Assembly (NCBI RefSeq): GCF_006539825.1
Contig: NZ_BJNT01000005.1
Coordinates: 124,001-188,000, forward strand
DNA: 64,000 bases
Direction of reading: 5' to 3'
From: Corynebacterium variabile
GTDB lineage: Bacteria; Actinomycetota; Actinomycetes; Mycobacteriales; Mycobacteriaceae
Shown here: positions 16,477 to 24,570 of the stretch, piece by piece
How positions within the stretch are numbered: the stretch's first letter is position 1
Layout of the letters: the number at the start of each line of letters is the position of its first letter
Made by a program: the position numbers and the translations under genes
The notes under the pieces: model-generated
What the model was told of the DNA's origin: nothing
The model's database searches: none
The model's input: only the letters and a program-made list of their open reading frames with translations

Positions 16477-17712
16477 ATGACTGACGCATCCGCTTCGGGA
16501 ATCCCCGAGGCCTTCATCTACGAGGCGATCCGTACCCCGCGAGGCAAGGGCAAGCCGGGCGGCTCCCTCCACACCGTCAAGCCGGTCGACCTCCTCTCCG
16601 GCCTCATCACCGAGGTCCTGGAGCGGAACCCGGAGCTCGATCCCGGTGCCATCGAGGACATCCTCACCGGCGTCGTCACCCCGCTGGGTGACCAGGGCAT
16701 GGACATCGCCCGCACCGCCGCGCTCAATGCCGGCCTGCCCTACTCCGTCACCGGTGTGCAGCTCAACCGTTACTGTGCCTCCGGCCTGACCTCCGTCAAC
16801 TACGGTGCGATGAAGGTCCGCTCCGGCTTCGACGACCTCGTGCTGGCCGGTGGCGTCGAGTCCATGTCGCGCGTCCCGATGGGCTCCGACGGCGGCGCCC
16901 TGGCCATGGACCCGGAGACCTCCTTCTACAACGACTTCATCCCGCAGGGCGTCTCCGCCGACCTCATCGCCACCCTCGACGGTGTCTCCCGTGACGAGCT
17001 GGACGCCTACGCCTCCCGCTCCCACGAGCGCGCTGCCAAGGCATGGGAGGAAGGACGCTTCGCCGACTCCGTCGTGCCGGTCAAGGACAACAACGGCCTG
17101 ACCGTCCTCGACCGCGACGAGACCATCCGCCCCGGCACCACCCCCGAGAAGCTCGCCGGTCTGCGCCCCGCCTTCGCCGTGGTCGGCGACCAGGGCGGCT
17201 TCGACGCCGTCGCGCTGAACAAGTACCCGCAGCTCGAGAAGATCAACCACGTCCACCACGGCGGCAACTCCTCCGGCATCGTCGACGGCGCGTCCCTGCT
17301 GCTCATCGGTAACGAGGCCGCCGGTCAGAAGAACGGCCTGACCCCGCGCGCCCGCGTCGTCGCCGCCGCGACCACCGGTGTCGAGCCGACGATCATGCTC
17401 ACCGCCCCGGCCCCGGCCGCCCGCGCCGCCCTGGCCAAGGCCGGTCTGACCCCGGAGGACATCGACGTCTGGGAGATCAACGAGGCGTTCTCCTCCGTCG
17501 TCCTGCGTGCCCAGCGCGAGCTGAACATCCCGGACGAGAAGCTGAACATCAACGGTGGTGCGATCGCCATGGGCCACCCGCTCGGTGCCACCGGCGCCAT
17601 GATCACCGGCACCGCCGTCGACGAGCTGCACCGCTCCGGCGGACGCTACGCCCTGATCACCCTCTGTGTCGCCGCCGGTATGGGCGTCGCGACCATCATC
17701 GAACGAGTCTAA
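16477..17712 (+). CDS. fadA: Acetyl-CoA C-acyltransferase (thiolase)
   Basis: The 411-residue thiolase has the acyl-accepting Cys at residue 100 in [15 protein letters not shown], the NEAF block ([11 protein letters not shown]), the catalytic His in [15 protein letters not shown] and the second Cys in [10 protein letters not shown]. It cleaves 3-ketoacyl-CoA to acetyl-CoA and a shortened acyl-CoA, the last step of beta-oxidation. The fadB gene follows after 12 bp with its own ribosome binding site (AAGGAGA), giving the two-gene trifunctional unit. Codon use is extremely biased to GC-ending codons, as expected of a highly expressed gene. Confidence 0.95.
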   Translation: MTDASASGIPEAFIYEAIRTPRGKGKPGGSLHTVKPVDLLSGLITEVLERNPELDPGAIEDILTGVVTPLGDQGMDIARTAALNAGLPYSVTGVQLNRYCASGLTSVNYGAMKVRSGFDDLVLAGGVESMSRVPMGSDGGALAMDPETSFYNDFIPQGVSADLIATLDGVSRDELDAYASRSHERAAKAWEEGRFADSVVPVKDNNGLTVLDRDETIRPGTTPEKLAGLRPAFAVVGDQGGFDAVALNKYPQLEKINHVHHGGNSSGIVDGASLLLIGNEAAGQKNGLTPRARVVAAATTGVEPTIMLTAPAPAARAALAKAGLTPEDIDVWEINEAFSSVVLRAQRELNIPDEKLNINGGAIAMGHPLGATGAMITGTAVDELHRSGGRYALITLCVAAGMGVATIIERV

Positions 17713-17724
17713 GGAGACCACACA

Positions 17725-20016
17725 ATGAGCGAGAACATCATCGGTTGGGACGCAGACGCCAACGGTGTGGTCACCCTGACCATCGACGACCCGTCCGCCC
17801 CCGTCAACGTCATGAACGACGCCTTCCGCGACTCCCTCGCGGAGACTGTGGCCAAGCTGCAGGCCGCGGTCGAGGCCAAGGAAATCTCCGGTGTCGTCAT
17901 CACCTCCGCGAAGAAGACCTTCTTCGCCGGCGGCGACATCAAGTCCATGATCACCGCCGGCCCGGCCGAGGCCGAGGCCACCCGTGACATGTGCGACGGC
18001 ATGAAGGCCAACTTCCGCGCCCTCGAGACCCTCGGCGTCCCGGTCGTCGCCGCGGTCAACGGTGCCGCCCTCGGCGGTGGCCTCGAGGTCGCCCTGGCCA
18101 CCCACCACCGAATCGCCTCCGACGCGAAGGGCCTGAAGGTCGGCCTGCCCGAGGTCACCCTGGGCCTGCTGCCCGGTGGCGGCGGCGTCGCCCGCGTCAC
18201 CCGCCTGCTCGGCCTGGCCACCGCACTGACCAAGGTCCTGACCACCGGCAAGCAGTTCAACGCCGAGGCTGCCAGGGAGATCGGGCTGATCGACGAGGTC
18301 GTCCCCGCCGACCAGCTGATCGACGCCGCGAAGGCCTGGATCGCCGGGAACCCGGACGCCACCCAGCCGTGGGACCGCAAGGGCTTCAAGATCCCCGGCG
18401 GCACCCCGACCACCCCGGCACTCGCCGCGATGCTCCCCAGCTTCCCGGCCAACGTCACCAAGCAGGTCAAGGGCGCCCCGATGCCCGCCCCGAAGGCGAT
18501 CCTCGCCGCCGCCGTCGAGGGTGCGCAGCTCAAGCGCATCGAGGACGCCACGGCCGTCGAGACCCGCTACTTCGTCGAGCTGGTCACCGGCCCGACCTCG
18601 ACGAACATGATGCAGGCCTTCTTCTTCGACCTGAACCACTGCAACGGCGGCGGCTCCCGCCCGCTGCAGGCTGACGGCACCCCGTTCCCGAAGACCACCT
18701 TCAGGAAGATCGGCGTCATCGGCGCCGGCATGATGGGCGCGGGCATCGCCTACGTCGCCGCGAAGTCCGGTATCGAGGTCGTCCTCAAGGACATCTCCGA
18801 GGAGAACGCCGCCCGTGGCAAGGCCTACTCCGAGGGCCTGGAGGCCAAGGCGCTCAAGCGCGGCCGCACCACCGAGGAGAAGTCCGCCGAGCTGCTGGCC
18901 CGCATCAAGCCCTCCGCCGACTACGCCGACCTGGCCGACGTCGACCTGGTCGTCGAGGCCGTCTTCGAGAACACCGAGCTCAAGCACAAGGTTTTCGCCG
19001 AGATCGAGGCCGCCGTGCCGGGCACCGCCGTCCTGGGTTCCAACACCTCCACCCTGCCGATCACCGGTCTGGCCGAGGGCGTGGACCGCAAGGGCGACTT
19101 CATCGGTCTGCACTTCTTCTCCCCGGTCGACAAGATGCCGCTCATCGAGATCATCTCCGGCGCCGAGACCTCCCCGGAGACCCTGGCCAAGGGCCTCGAC
19201 TTCGCCCGCCAGATCCGCAAGACCCCGATCGTCGTCAACGATTCCCGCGGTTTCTACACCTCGCGTGTCATCGGCACCGTCCTCAACGAGGCAATGCGCA
19301 TGCTTGTCGAGGGTGTCGACCCGGCCGTCATCGAGTCCGCGGGCCGCCAGGCCGGTTACCCCGCCCCGCAGCTCCAGCTGCAGGACGAGCTGAACCTCAA
19401 GCTGGCCCGCAAGATCGGTGCCGAGACCAAGGCCGCCGCCGACGCCGCGGGTGTCTCCGTCGACGACGGTGGCGTCAACGCCCTGGTGGACGTCATGCTC
19501 GACACCTTCGAGCGTCCTGGCAAGCTCGAGGGCAAGGGCTTCTACGAGTACGACGAGAACGGTCGCCGCGCCGGCCTGTGGTCCGGTCTGCGTGGTGAGC
19601 TCGCCGAGAAGCTCGGTATCACCCCGGTCACCGTGCCCGACGGCGAGGCCGCGACCGACGGTCACGGTCTGGATTCCACCGTCTCCGCCGGCGAGGCCGG
19701 CCCGAGCCTCAACGACCTCGTCGAGCGCATGCTCTTCATCGAGGCCATCGAGACCCAGAAGTGTGTCGACGAGGGCGTGCTGACCTCCGATGCGGACGCC
19801 AACATCGGCTCCATCCTCGGTATCGGCTACCCGGCGTGGACCGGCGGCACCCGCCAGTTCATCACCAACTACGCCCGCCCGGCCGCCGCCACACTGCCTG
19901 AGGACGCCGCGGCCGACTACCCGACCGCCGGTGTCGCCGGCTTCGTCGCCCGCGCCGAGGAACTCGCCGCCACCTACGGTGAGCGATTCACCCCGGTCGC
20001 GTCGCTGAAGGGTTAG
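17725..20016 (+). CDS. fadB: Beta-oxidation multifunctional protein: enoyl-CoA hydratase / 3-hydroxyacyl-CoA dehydrogenase
   Basis: The 763-residue protein is a fusion. The N-terminal crotonase domain (about 1-230) has KTFFAGGDIKSM and the oxyanion region NGAALGGGLEVAL. The dehydrogenase domain starts near residue 328 with the NAD-binding loop IGVIGAGMMGAGIAYVAA; GLHFFSPVDKMPL carries the catalytic His region, and the C-terminal helical domain follows. It hydrates enoyl-CoA and oxidises 3-hydroxyacyl-CoA, passing product to FadA. Order and spacing with fadA support a complex such as the mycobacterial FadA/FadB trifunctional enzyme. Confidence 0.95.
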   Translation: MSENIIGWDADANGVVTLTIDDPSAPVNVMNDAFRDSLAETVAKLQAAVEAKEISGVVITSAKKTFFAGGDIKSMITAGPAEAEATRDMCDGMKANFRALETLGVPVVAAVNGAALGGGLEVALATHHRIASDAKGLKVGLPEVTLGLLPGGGGVARVTRLLGLATALTKVLTTGKQFNAEAAREIGLIDEVVPADQLIDAAKAWIAGNPDATQPWDRKGFKIPGGTPTTPALAAMLPSFPANVTKQVKGAPMPAPKAILAAAVEGAQLKRIEDATAVETRYFVELVTGPTSTNMMQAFFFDLNHCNGGGSRPLQADGTPFPKTTFRKIGVIGAGMMGAGIAYVAAKSGIEVVLKDISEENAARGKAYSEGLEAKALKRGRTTEEKSAELLARIKPSADYADLADVDLVVEAVFENTELKHKVFAEIEAAVPGTAVLGSNTSTLPITGLAEGVDRKGDFIGLHFFSPVDKMPLIEIISGAETSPETLAKGLDFARQIRKTPIVVNDSRGFYTSRVIGTVLNEAMRMLVEGVDPAVIESAGRQAGYPAPQLQLQDELNLKLARKIGAETKAAADAAGVSVDDGGVNALVDVMLDTFERPGKLEGKGFYEYDENGRRAGLWSGLRGELAEKLGITPVTVPDGEAATDGHGLDSTVSAGEAGPSLNDLVERMLFIEAIETQKCVDEGVLTSDADANIGSILGIGYPAWTGGTRQFITNYARPAAATLPEDAAADYPTAGVAGFVARAEELAATYGERFTPVASLKG

Positions 20017-20073
20017 TGACCCGCCCGGTACACCCGCCCCTCCGGATTCACAGTCAATCCACAGAGCACCCCA

Positions 20074-20090
20074 GGTAAACGTGTTTTACC
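20074..20090. promoter_or_regulatory. GGTAAA-N5-TTTACC inverted repeat before dedA
   Basis: Six-base arms GGTAAA and TTTACC flank a 5-nt spacer about 50 bp upstream of the dedA start. It may be an operator or a small hairpin. The half-site TTTACC is also found in the palindrome upstream of proV, in the opposite arrangement. Confidence 0.35.
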
Positions 20091-20138
20091 ATGGGGTGTT
20101 CTGTCGTTCCTGACCAGATCTCCCCCGAAAGGCCCCAC

Positions 20139-20795
20139 GTGATCTCCTCCGTCCTCGACTGGCTCGTCTCCCTCATGGAGACCATCGGCGCCCCCGGCGT
20201 CGGCCTGGCGATCCTCATTGAGACGGTCTTCCCGCCGATCCCCAGCGAGGTGGTCCTGCCGCTCTCCGGCTTCGCGTCCACCGGGGGGCACATGAACGCG
20301 TTCGCGGCGTTCGCCTGGTCCACCGCCGGTTCGATGATCGGTGCCTGGCTGCTGTACTGGCTGGGTGCCGTGATCGGCGCCGACCGGCTCCGCGCGATCG
20401 CCGAGAAGATGTGGCTCACCGAGGGCGAAGACGTCGACCGTGCCCTGCACTGGTTCGACCGGTTCGGAGACATCGCGATCCTCATCGGCCGCGTCATCCC
20501 CGGTATCCGCAGCCTGATCTCCATCCCGGCCGGTGTCCACCGCATGAGCCTGGTGAAGTTCAGCGTGCTCACGCTCATCGGCTCGTCGGTGTGGAATGCG
20601 GTGCTGATCTGGGCGGGCGTCCTGCTCGGTGCGAACTACCACCGTGTGGCGGACACCATCGACAGTTTCTCCACGGTCATCTACGCCCTGTGCGCGGTGG
20701 CGCTGGTGGTGGTCGTCTTCTACCTGGTGCGCCGCGACCGGAAGCGGAAAGCGGCGAAGGATCAGGCGCCGGGGACCAGCAACCCGCTCTCGTAG
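20139..20795 (+). CDS. DedA family membrane protein
   Basis: The 218-residue protein has the SNARE-associated/DedA pattern: the re-entrant block ETVFPPIPSEVVLPLSGF near the N-terminus, a glycine motif, and FGDIAILIGRVIPGIRSLIS followed by PAGVHRMSL. The F/Y-x-x-x-x-R-x-x-P-x-x-R element is essential in characterised DedA proteins, several of which act as undecaprenyl-phosphate or phospholipid flippases. The GTG at 20139 was chosen because GAAAGG lies 7 nt upstream; the ATG at 20091 lies inside an inverted repeat. The 3' end overlaps the convergent response-regulator gene by 34 bp. Confidence 0.87.
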   Translation: MISSVLDWLVSLMETIGAPGVGLAILIETVFPPIPSEVVLPLSGFASTGGHMNAFAAFAWSTAGSMIGAWLLYWLGAVIGADRLRAIAEKMWLTEGEDVDRALHWFDRFGDIAILIGRVIPGIRSLISIPAGVHRMSLVKFSVLTLIGSSVWNAVLIWAGVLLGANYHRVADTIDSFSTVIYALCAVALVVVVFYLVRRDRKRKAAKDQAPGTSNPLS

Positions 20796-21460
20796 GCGAG
20801 GATCACCAGCTGCGCCCGGTCGTGGGCGTTGATCTTCGACATGATCCGGTTGACGTGCGTCTTCGCCGTGTGCGGGGAGATGAAGAACTTCTCGGCGATC
20901 TCCTGGTTCGACAGTCCCTGACCGACCAGCAGCAGAACCTCCTGCTCGCGCCCGGTCAGCCGTGCCAGGTCCTTCGCCGCGTCCTCGGAGACGGTACCGC
21001 CGGAGGACGCCCCACCCTGACCCGTGGCGTCCGGCACGTCGATGTACCGGGTGATGAGGCTGCGGGTCGCCGCCGGGGAGAACAGCGAGTCCCCGGCATG
21101 GACGGCCTGCACCGCACGGACGATGTCCTCAGGTTCGGCACCCTTGCCGATGAACCCGCCGGCCCCGGCGCGCAGGGCGGAGACCACGTACTCGTCCTCC
21201 TCGAAGGTGGTGAGGATGAGGACGCGGGTCGACGCGTTCGCCGGGTCGGCGCAGATCTGTCCGGTGGCTCCGATGCCGTCGAGAACCGGCATACGGACGT
21301 CCATGAGCACCACATCCGGGTGCAGGGAGGCCACCCGGTCCACCGCGTCCTCCCCGTCACCGGCGGTGGCGACGACCTCGATGTCGGGGTGGGTGGAGAT
21401 GATGTCGGCGACAGCCTGGCGGATCAGCGCCTGGTCGTCGACCACGAGTACGGAGATCAC
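20762..21460 (-). CDS. Response regulator, NarL/LuxR type
   Basis: The 232-residue protein has a receiver domain with Asp-Asp near residue 8-9, phospho-acceptor Asp54 in VVLMDVRMPVLDG and a Lys near residue 105, a linker rich in Gly and Ser, and a LuxR helix-turn-helix (LTGREQEVLLLVGQGLSNQE to the C-terminus). It starts with GTG overlapping the kinase stop codon (GTGA), so kinase and regulator are translationally coupled. Its DNA target may include the divergent DUF4956 operon next to the kinase; this is inference from position. Confidence 0.92.
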   Translation of the reverse strand: MISVLVVDDQALIRQAVADIISTHPDIEVVATAGDGEDAVDRVASLHPDVVLMDVRMPVLDGIGATGQICADPANASTRVLILTTFEEDEYVVSALRAGAGGFIGKGAEPEDIVRAVQAVHAGDSLFSPAATRSLITRYIDVPDATGQGGASSGGTVSEDAAKDLARLTGREQEVLLLVGQGLSNQEIAEKFFISPHTAKTHVNRIMSKINAHDRAQLVILAYESGLLVPGA

Positions 21461-22776
21461 GGGGCGTCCTTTCGACGGGAGGTTCTGAGAGGCAGTTCGG
21501 CGTCCAGCCGGAAGACGGCGTCGTCGGTGCCGGTGCGGACCGTACCGCCGGCGGCGGCGACCCGCTCCCGTAGGCCGGTCAGCCCCAGTCCGCCGTGGGG
21601 GGCGTCCCGCTGGTTCCGGTCCGTGCCGGAGACCGGGTTCGTGACGGTCACGGTCACCGATCCGGAGAGGACGCCGATCTGCAGCGTGACGGTGTGACCG
21701 GACCCGTGTCTGCCGGCGTTGGTCAGGCCTTCCTGCGCCACCCGGTAGAGCACCCGGCCGGTGATCTCGTCGACCCGGTCCAGGCCGGCAGGGGGTTCGT
21801 AGGTGACGGTCATGCCGGAGTCGCGGACGGTGCGGACCAGGGCGTCGAGCTCGCCGGTCCCCGGCTGCGGCATCGAGGCCGCGGACTCGTCGTCCTCGGC
21901 CCGCAGGTAGCGCAGCAGGACGCCGATCTCACCGAGCACCTCACGGGACGCGGTGCGGATCGTCCCGAGTGACTCCCGGGCCTTGTCCGGGTTGGTCTCC
22001 ACCGCGGCGGACGCCACCCCGGCGTTCAGGCTGATCACCGAGATGCGGTGGGCGACCGTGTCGTGGAGGTCCTGGGCGATGCGCAGCCGCTCCTCGGCGA
22101 CCTGCCGGCGAGCCTCGGCCTCGCGGGTCTGTTCGGCGCGTTCGGCACGCTCGGTCATCGCCGCGGTGTACTCCCGGCGCGACCGGGTGCTGTCGCCCAG
22201 GGCCGCGGCGATGGCGATTCCGGCGGCGATCTGGAAGACCTGCGGGTCCAGCGTGAGTTCCCCGGAGTAGATGAGGCTGAGCAGCGCGACCACACCGGTA
22301 CCGGTGATGCCCACCACCAGGGTGGTCGTCCGGGTGTGACGGGTGGCCACGGTGTATACCGCCACGACCGCCGCGAGGCCTGCTCCGATCACCGGCAGCT
22401 CAAGGACGACGGTGACGGTGTAGATCACGAGGGTCGCGGCGAACACCGGCACCGGCCAGCGGTGTCGCAGCAGGATGACTGCGGCGGCGAGGACCGCGGC
22501 GACCGGGACGATGACCCAGAACCGGTCGGGGTCGTCGATGCCGGTCATACCGCTGAAGCCAGCCCGGCCACCCCGGTCGTCCGGCATGTCCGGTGCCGGC
22601 GGTCTCCCCTGTGGTCCGGGATCACCGGAGGGCCGGGGTCCGAGCAGTGCGGTGGAGACCAGGATCAGTGCCACGACGGCGGCATCGATCAGCCGGGCGG
22701 GGGTCCGGCCCTGAGTGGTCATGCCGCCATTATGGCGGACGCCACCGGTCCAGGGACGGCGTACCCGGTAGGTCAT
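21457..22776 (-). CDS. Sensor histidine kinase (HisKA_3 / DesK-like)
   Basis: The 439-residue kinase has one N-terminal hydrophobic helix, a proline- and glycine-rich outside loop, four to five further membrane helices, a coiled-coil linker (AERAEQTREAEARRQVAEER) and the HisKA_3 box AQDLHDTVAHRISVISLNAG with the phospho-accepting His. The ATPase domain includes GRVLYRVAQEGLTNAGRHG (N box) and GGLGLTGLRERVAAAGG. The ATG at 22776 is chosen because a perfect AAGGAG lies 7 nt upstream. The signal is not evident; the several membrane helices suggest a membrane-derived stimulus. Confidence 0.88.
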   Translation of the reverse strand: MTYRVRRPWTGGVRHNGGMTTQGRTPARLIDAAVVALILVSTALLGPRPSGDPGPQGRPPAPDMPDDRGGRAGFSGMTGIDDPDRFWVIVPVAAVLAAAVILLRHRWPVPVFAATLVIYTVTVVLELPVIGAGLAAVVAVYTVATRHTRTTTLVVGITGTGVVALLSLIYSGELTLDPQVFQIAAGIAIAAALGDSTRSRREYTAAMTERAERAEQTREAEARRQVAEERLRIAQDLHDTVAHRISVISLNAGVASAAVETNPDKARESLGTIRTASREVLGEIGVLLRYLRAEDDESAASMPQPGTGELDALVRTVRDSGMTVTYEPPAGLDRVDEITGRVLYRVAQEGLTNAGRHGSGHTVTLQIGVLSGSVTVTVTNPVSGTDRNQRDAPHGGLGLTGLRERVAAAGGTVRTGTDDAVFRLDAELPLRTSRRKDAP

Positions 22777-23127
22777 TGTCATTCTCCTTAACAGACACCG
22801 TGAAATATGAACTGTCCATCCTCCTCCGGATAAGTGTCCGGTACATCCTCCACCCGCGGACACCCCGTACCGCAGCGGGAGTATCCGCCACGTACTGCGT
22901 TCGTGGTACGCCTGCCGGACAACTTGACACTCACAGGAAAACTCCATAATTGCAGTTCACAACACATGGGGAATGCCACCCACAGGGAACTGACAGCTGA
23001 ACCCCGCATCGCCTGGAGGATTCCGGCACAGCGACCGCAGACTGAGACTCCGGCTCACAGGATCCGCCCACGTGGGGGTCGCATTCTTATCTCCGTCAGT
23101 GGCACCCAGCAGAACAAGGACACCGCA
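22777..23127. other. 351-bp divergent intergenic region
   Basis: This gap separates the kinase gene from the DUF4956 operon and has lower GC than its neighbours. It contains a candidate promoter at 22924-22950, ribosome binding sites for both divergent genes, and no convincing gene. The reading frame entering it from the DUF4956 gene has no ribosome binding site upstream of 23116. Confidence 0.6.
22924..22950 (+). promoter_or_regulatory. Candidate promoter for the DUF4956 operon
   Basis: A consensus TTGACA at 22924-22929 is followed after 15 bp by CATAAT at 22945-22950. This would give a leader of about 170 nt before the ATG at 23128. The short spacer lowers confidence. Confidence 0.45.
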
Positions 23128-23799
23128 ATGTCTTCAATGTCTTCCTCCACCATCATGATCCTCGTGGATCTCCTCGCCGTCTCGATCCTCGTCTTCGGCA
23201 TCTACTACCCGCGCCACCACCGCTCAGACCTGGTGGTCGCCTTCCTCGGCGTCAACGTCGGCGTCCTCGCCGTCAGCCAGGTCCTCGGCTCCTCCACCGT
23301 CGGCGCCGGCCTCGGTCTCGGTCTGTTCGGCGTCCTGTCGATCATCCGCCTGAGGTCCTCCGAGATCTCCCAGCGCGAGGTCGCCTACTACTTCGCCGCG
23401 CTGGCCCTGGGTCTCATCTCCGGCATGTCCACCGAGGTCACCACACTCAACATCAGTCTGATGGCCGTCCTGCTCGCCGTCCTCGCCGTCGCCGACTCCC
23501 GCCTGGTGTCCAACGGCGTGCGCACCATGGAGATCCGTCTCGATGCCGCGGTCACCGACCCCGCCCAGCTGCCGCAGGAGATCAACGCCCGCACCGGTGC
23601 CGAAGTCGTCGACGCCACCATCGAGTCCATCGACTTCGTCAATGACACCACCCTGGCCACCGCCACGGTCCGCACGAACGGGCGCAACCGGTTGTTTCCC
23701 TCGCGCTCCGCACTCAGCGCACCGTCGTCGGAGATGACCACCGCGTCCGCCACCACGGCCACCTCCGTCCCGTCCACCGTCCGGAGCGCCCAGCGATGA
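23128..23799 (+). CDS. DUF4956 membrane protein
   Basis: The 223-residue protein has about four membrane helices in the first 130 residues and a cytosolic tail. The block GLGLGLFGVLSIIRLRSSEI followed by VAYYFAALALGLISG is typical of DUF4956. In many bacteria this family sits directly beside a polyphosphate-polymerase (VTC) domain gene and a CotH or carbohydrate-binding gene, exactly as here, but the joint function is not established. AAGGA lies 7 nt before the ATG. Its stop overlaps the next start (ATGA at 23796). Confidence 0.83.
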   Translation: MSSMSSSTIMILVDLLAVSILVFGIYYPRHHRSDLVVAFLGVNVGVLAVSQVLGSSTVGAGLGLGLFGVLSIIRLRSSEISQREVAYYFAALALGLISGMSTEVTTLNISLMAVLLAVLAVADSRLVSNGVRTMEIRLDAAVTDPAQLPQEINARTGAEVVDATIESIDFVNDTTLATATVRTNGRNRLFPSRSALSAPSSEMTTASATTATSVPSTVRSAQR

Positions 23800-24560
23800 A
23801 CACCGTCAGCCTCGAGGAACTCAATGCCGACGCCGCCATGCTCACCCGGGTCGACCGCAAGTACGTGCTGCGGTCCGCCGAGCTCGCCGAGGACCTCACC
23901 CGGTTGGAGCAGGACGCCCCGGAAACGCGGGTCCTCAGCATCGACGGCCGCACCGCCCACAGCTACCGCTCCGTCTACTTCGACACCCCGGACCTCGACA
24001 GCTTCATGATGGCGGCCCGGCCCCGCCGCCGGAGGTTCAAGCTGCGGACCCGGACCTACCTCGACACCGGAGCGTCCTTCCTGGAGTTCAAGGCTGAGGG
24101 AGCCCGCGGGCTCACCGTGAAATCCCGCTACGAGCTCACCGGCGAGGACGCCACGCTGGCCGCCGATGACCGACTCTCCCCCGGTGCCGTCACCTGGGCC
24201 GAGGACCTGCTCGGCCAGGCCCGCGCCGCCGGAGTCAGCATCCACGCCACCGACCTGGAGCCGGTGATGTGGGGCACCTACGACCGCATGACCTTCCTGC
24301 TTCCCGGCGGGGTCGGACGTGCCACCGTCGACACGAACCTCACCTGGCGCGGCGTCGGCACCGACACCCTGGACCGTCCCGACATGGTCATCGTCGAGAC
24401 GAAGTCCGGCTCCCGCCCCTCGGACATCGACCGGCTGCTGTGGCACTGCGGTCATCGTCCGTCGAAGATCTCGAAATTCGGCACCGGCATGGCGGCGCTC
24501 CACCCGGAGCTCCCCCACAACCGCTGGAACCGCGTCCTCTCCACCCACTTCACTGCTTAA
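23796..24560 (+). CDS. VTC-domain (polyphosphate polymerase-like) protein
   Basis: The 254-residue protein has the tunnel-fold signatures of the VTC/CYTH-like superfamily: VDRKYVLRS (residues about 17-25), SVYFDTPDLDSFM, basic strand RRRRFKLRTRTYLD, LEFKAEGARGLTVKSRYEL and VIVETKSGSRPSDID. In yeast VTC4 this fold makes polyphosphate from ATP; the bacterial single-domain version in DUF4956 operons is not biochemically settled. Charged residues of both faces (Arg/Lys strands and the Glu of ETK) are kept. It is translationally coupled to the DUF4956 gene. Confidence 0.83.
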   Translation: MNTVSLEELNADAAMLTRVDRKYVLRSAELAEDLTRLEQDAPETRVLSIDGRTAHSYRSVYFDTPDLDSFMMAARPRRRRFKLRTRTYLDTGASFLEFKAEGARGLTVKSRYELTGEDATLAADDRLSPGAVTWAEDLLGQARAAGVSIHATDLEPVMWGTYDRMTFLLPGGVGRATVDTNLTWRGVGTDTLDRPDMVIVETKSGSRPSDIDRLLWHCGHRPSKISKFGTGMAALHPELPHNRWNRVLSTHFTA

Positions 24561-24570
24561 GGATCACGTC

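Noticed and set aside
16414..19665. A 1083-codon open frame antisense to fadA and fadB
   Set aside because: It arises from the extreme codon bias of the two highly expressed genes; the composition is Gly/Asp/Val monotony with no domain.
22834..23127. A 98-codon N-terminal extension of the DUF4956 protein
   Set aside because: The sequence is Arg/Pro/Ser-rich without similarity to the family, and a proper AAGGA site precedes the ATG at 23128.
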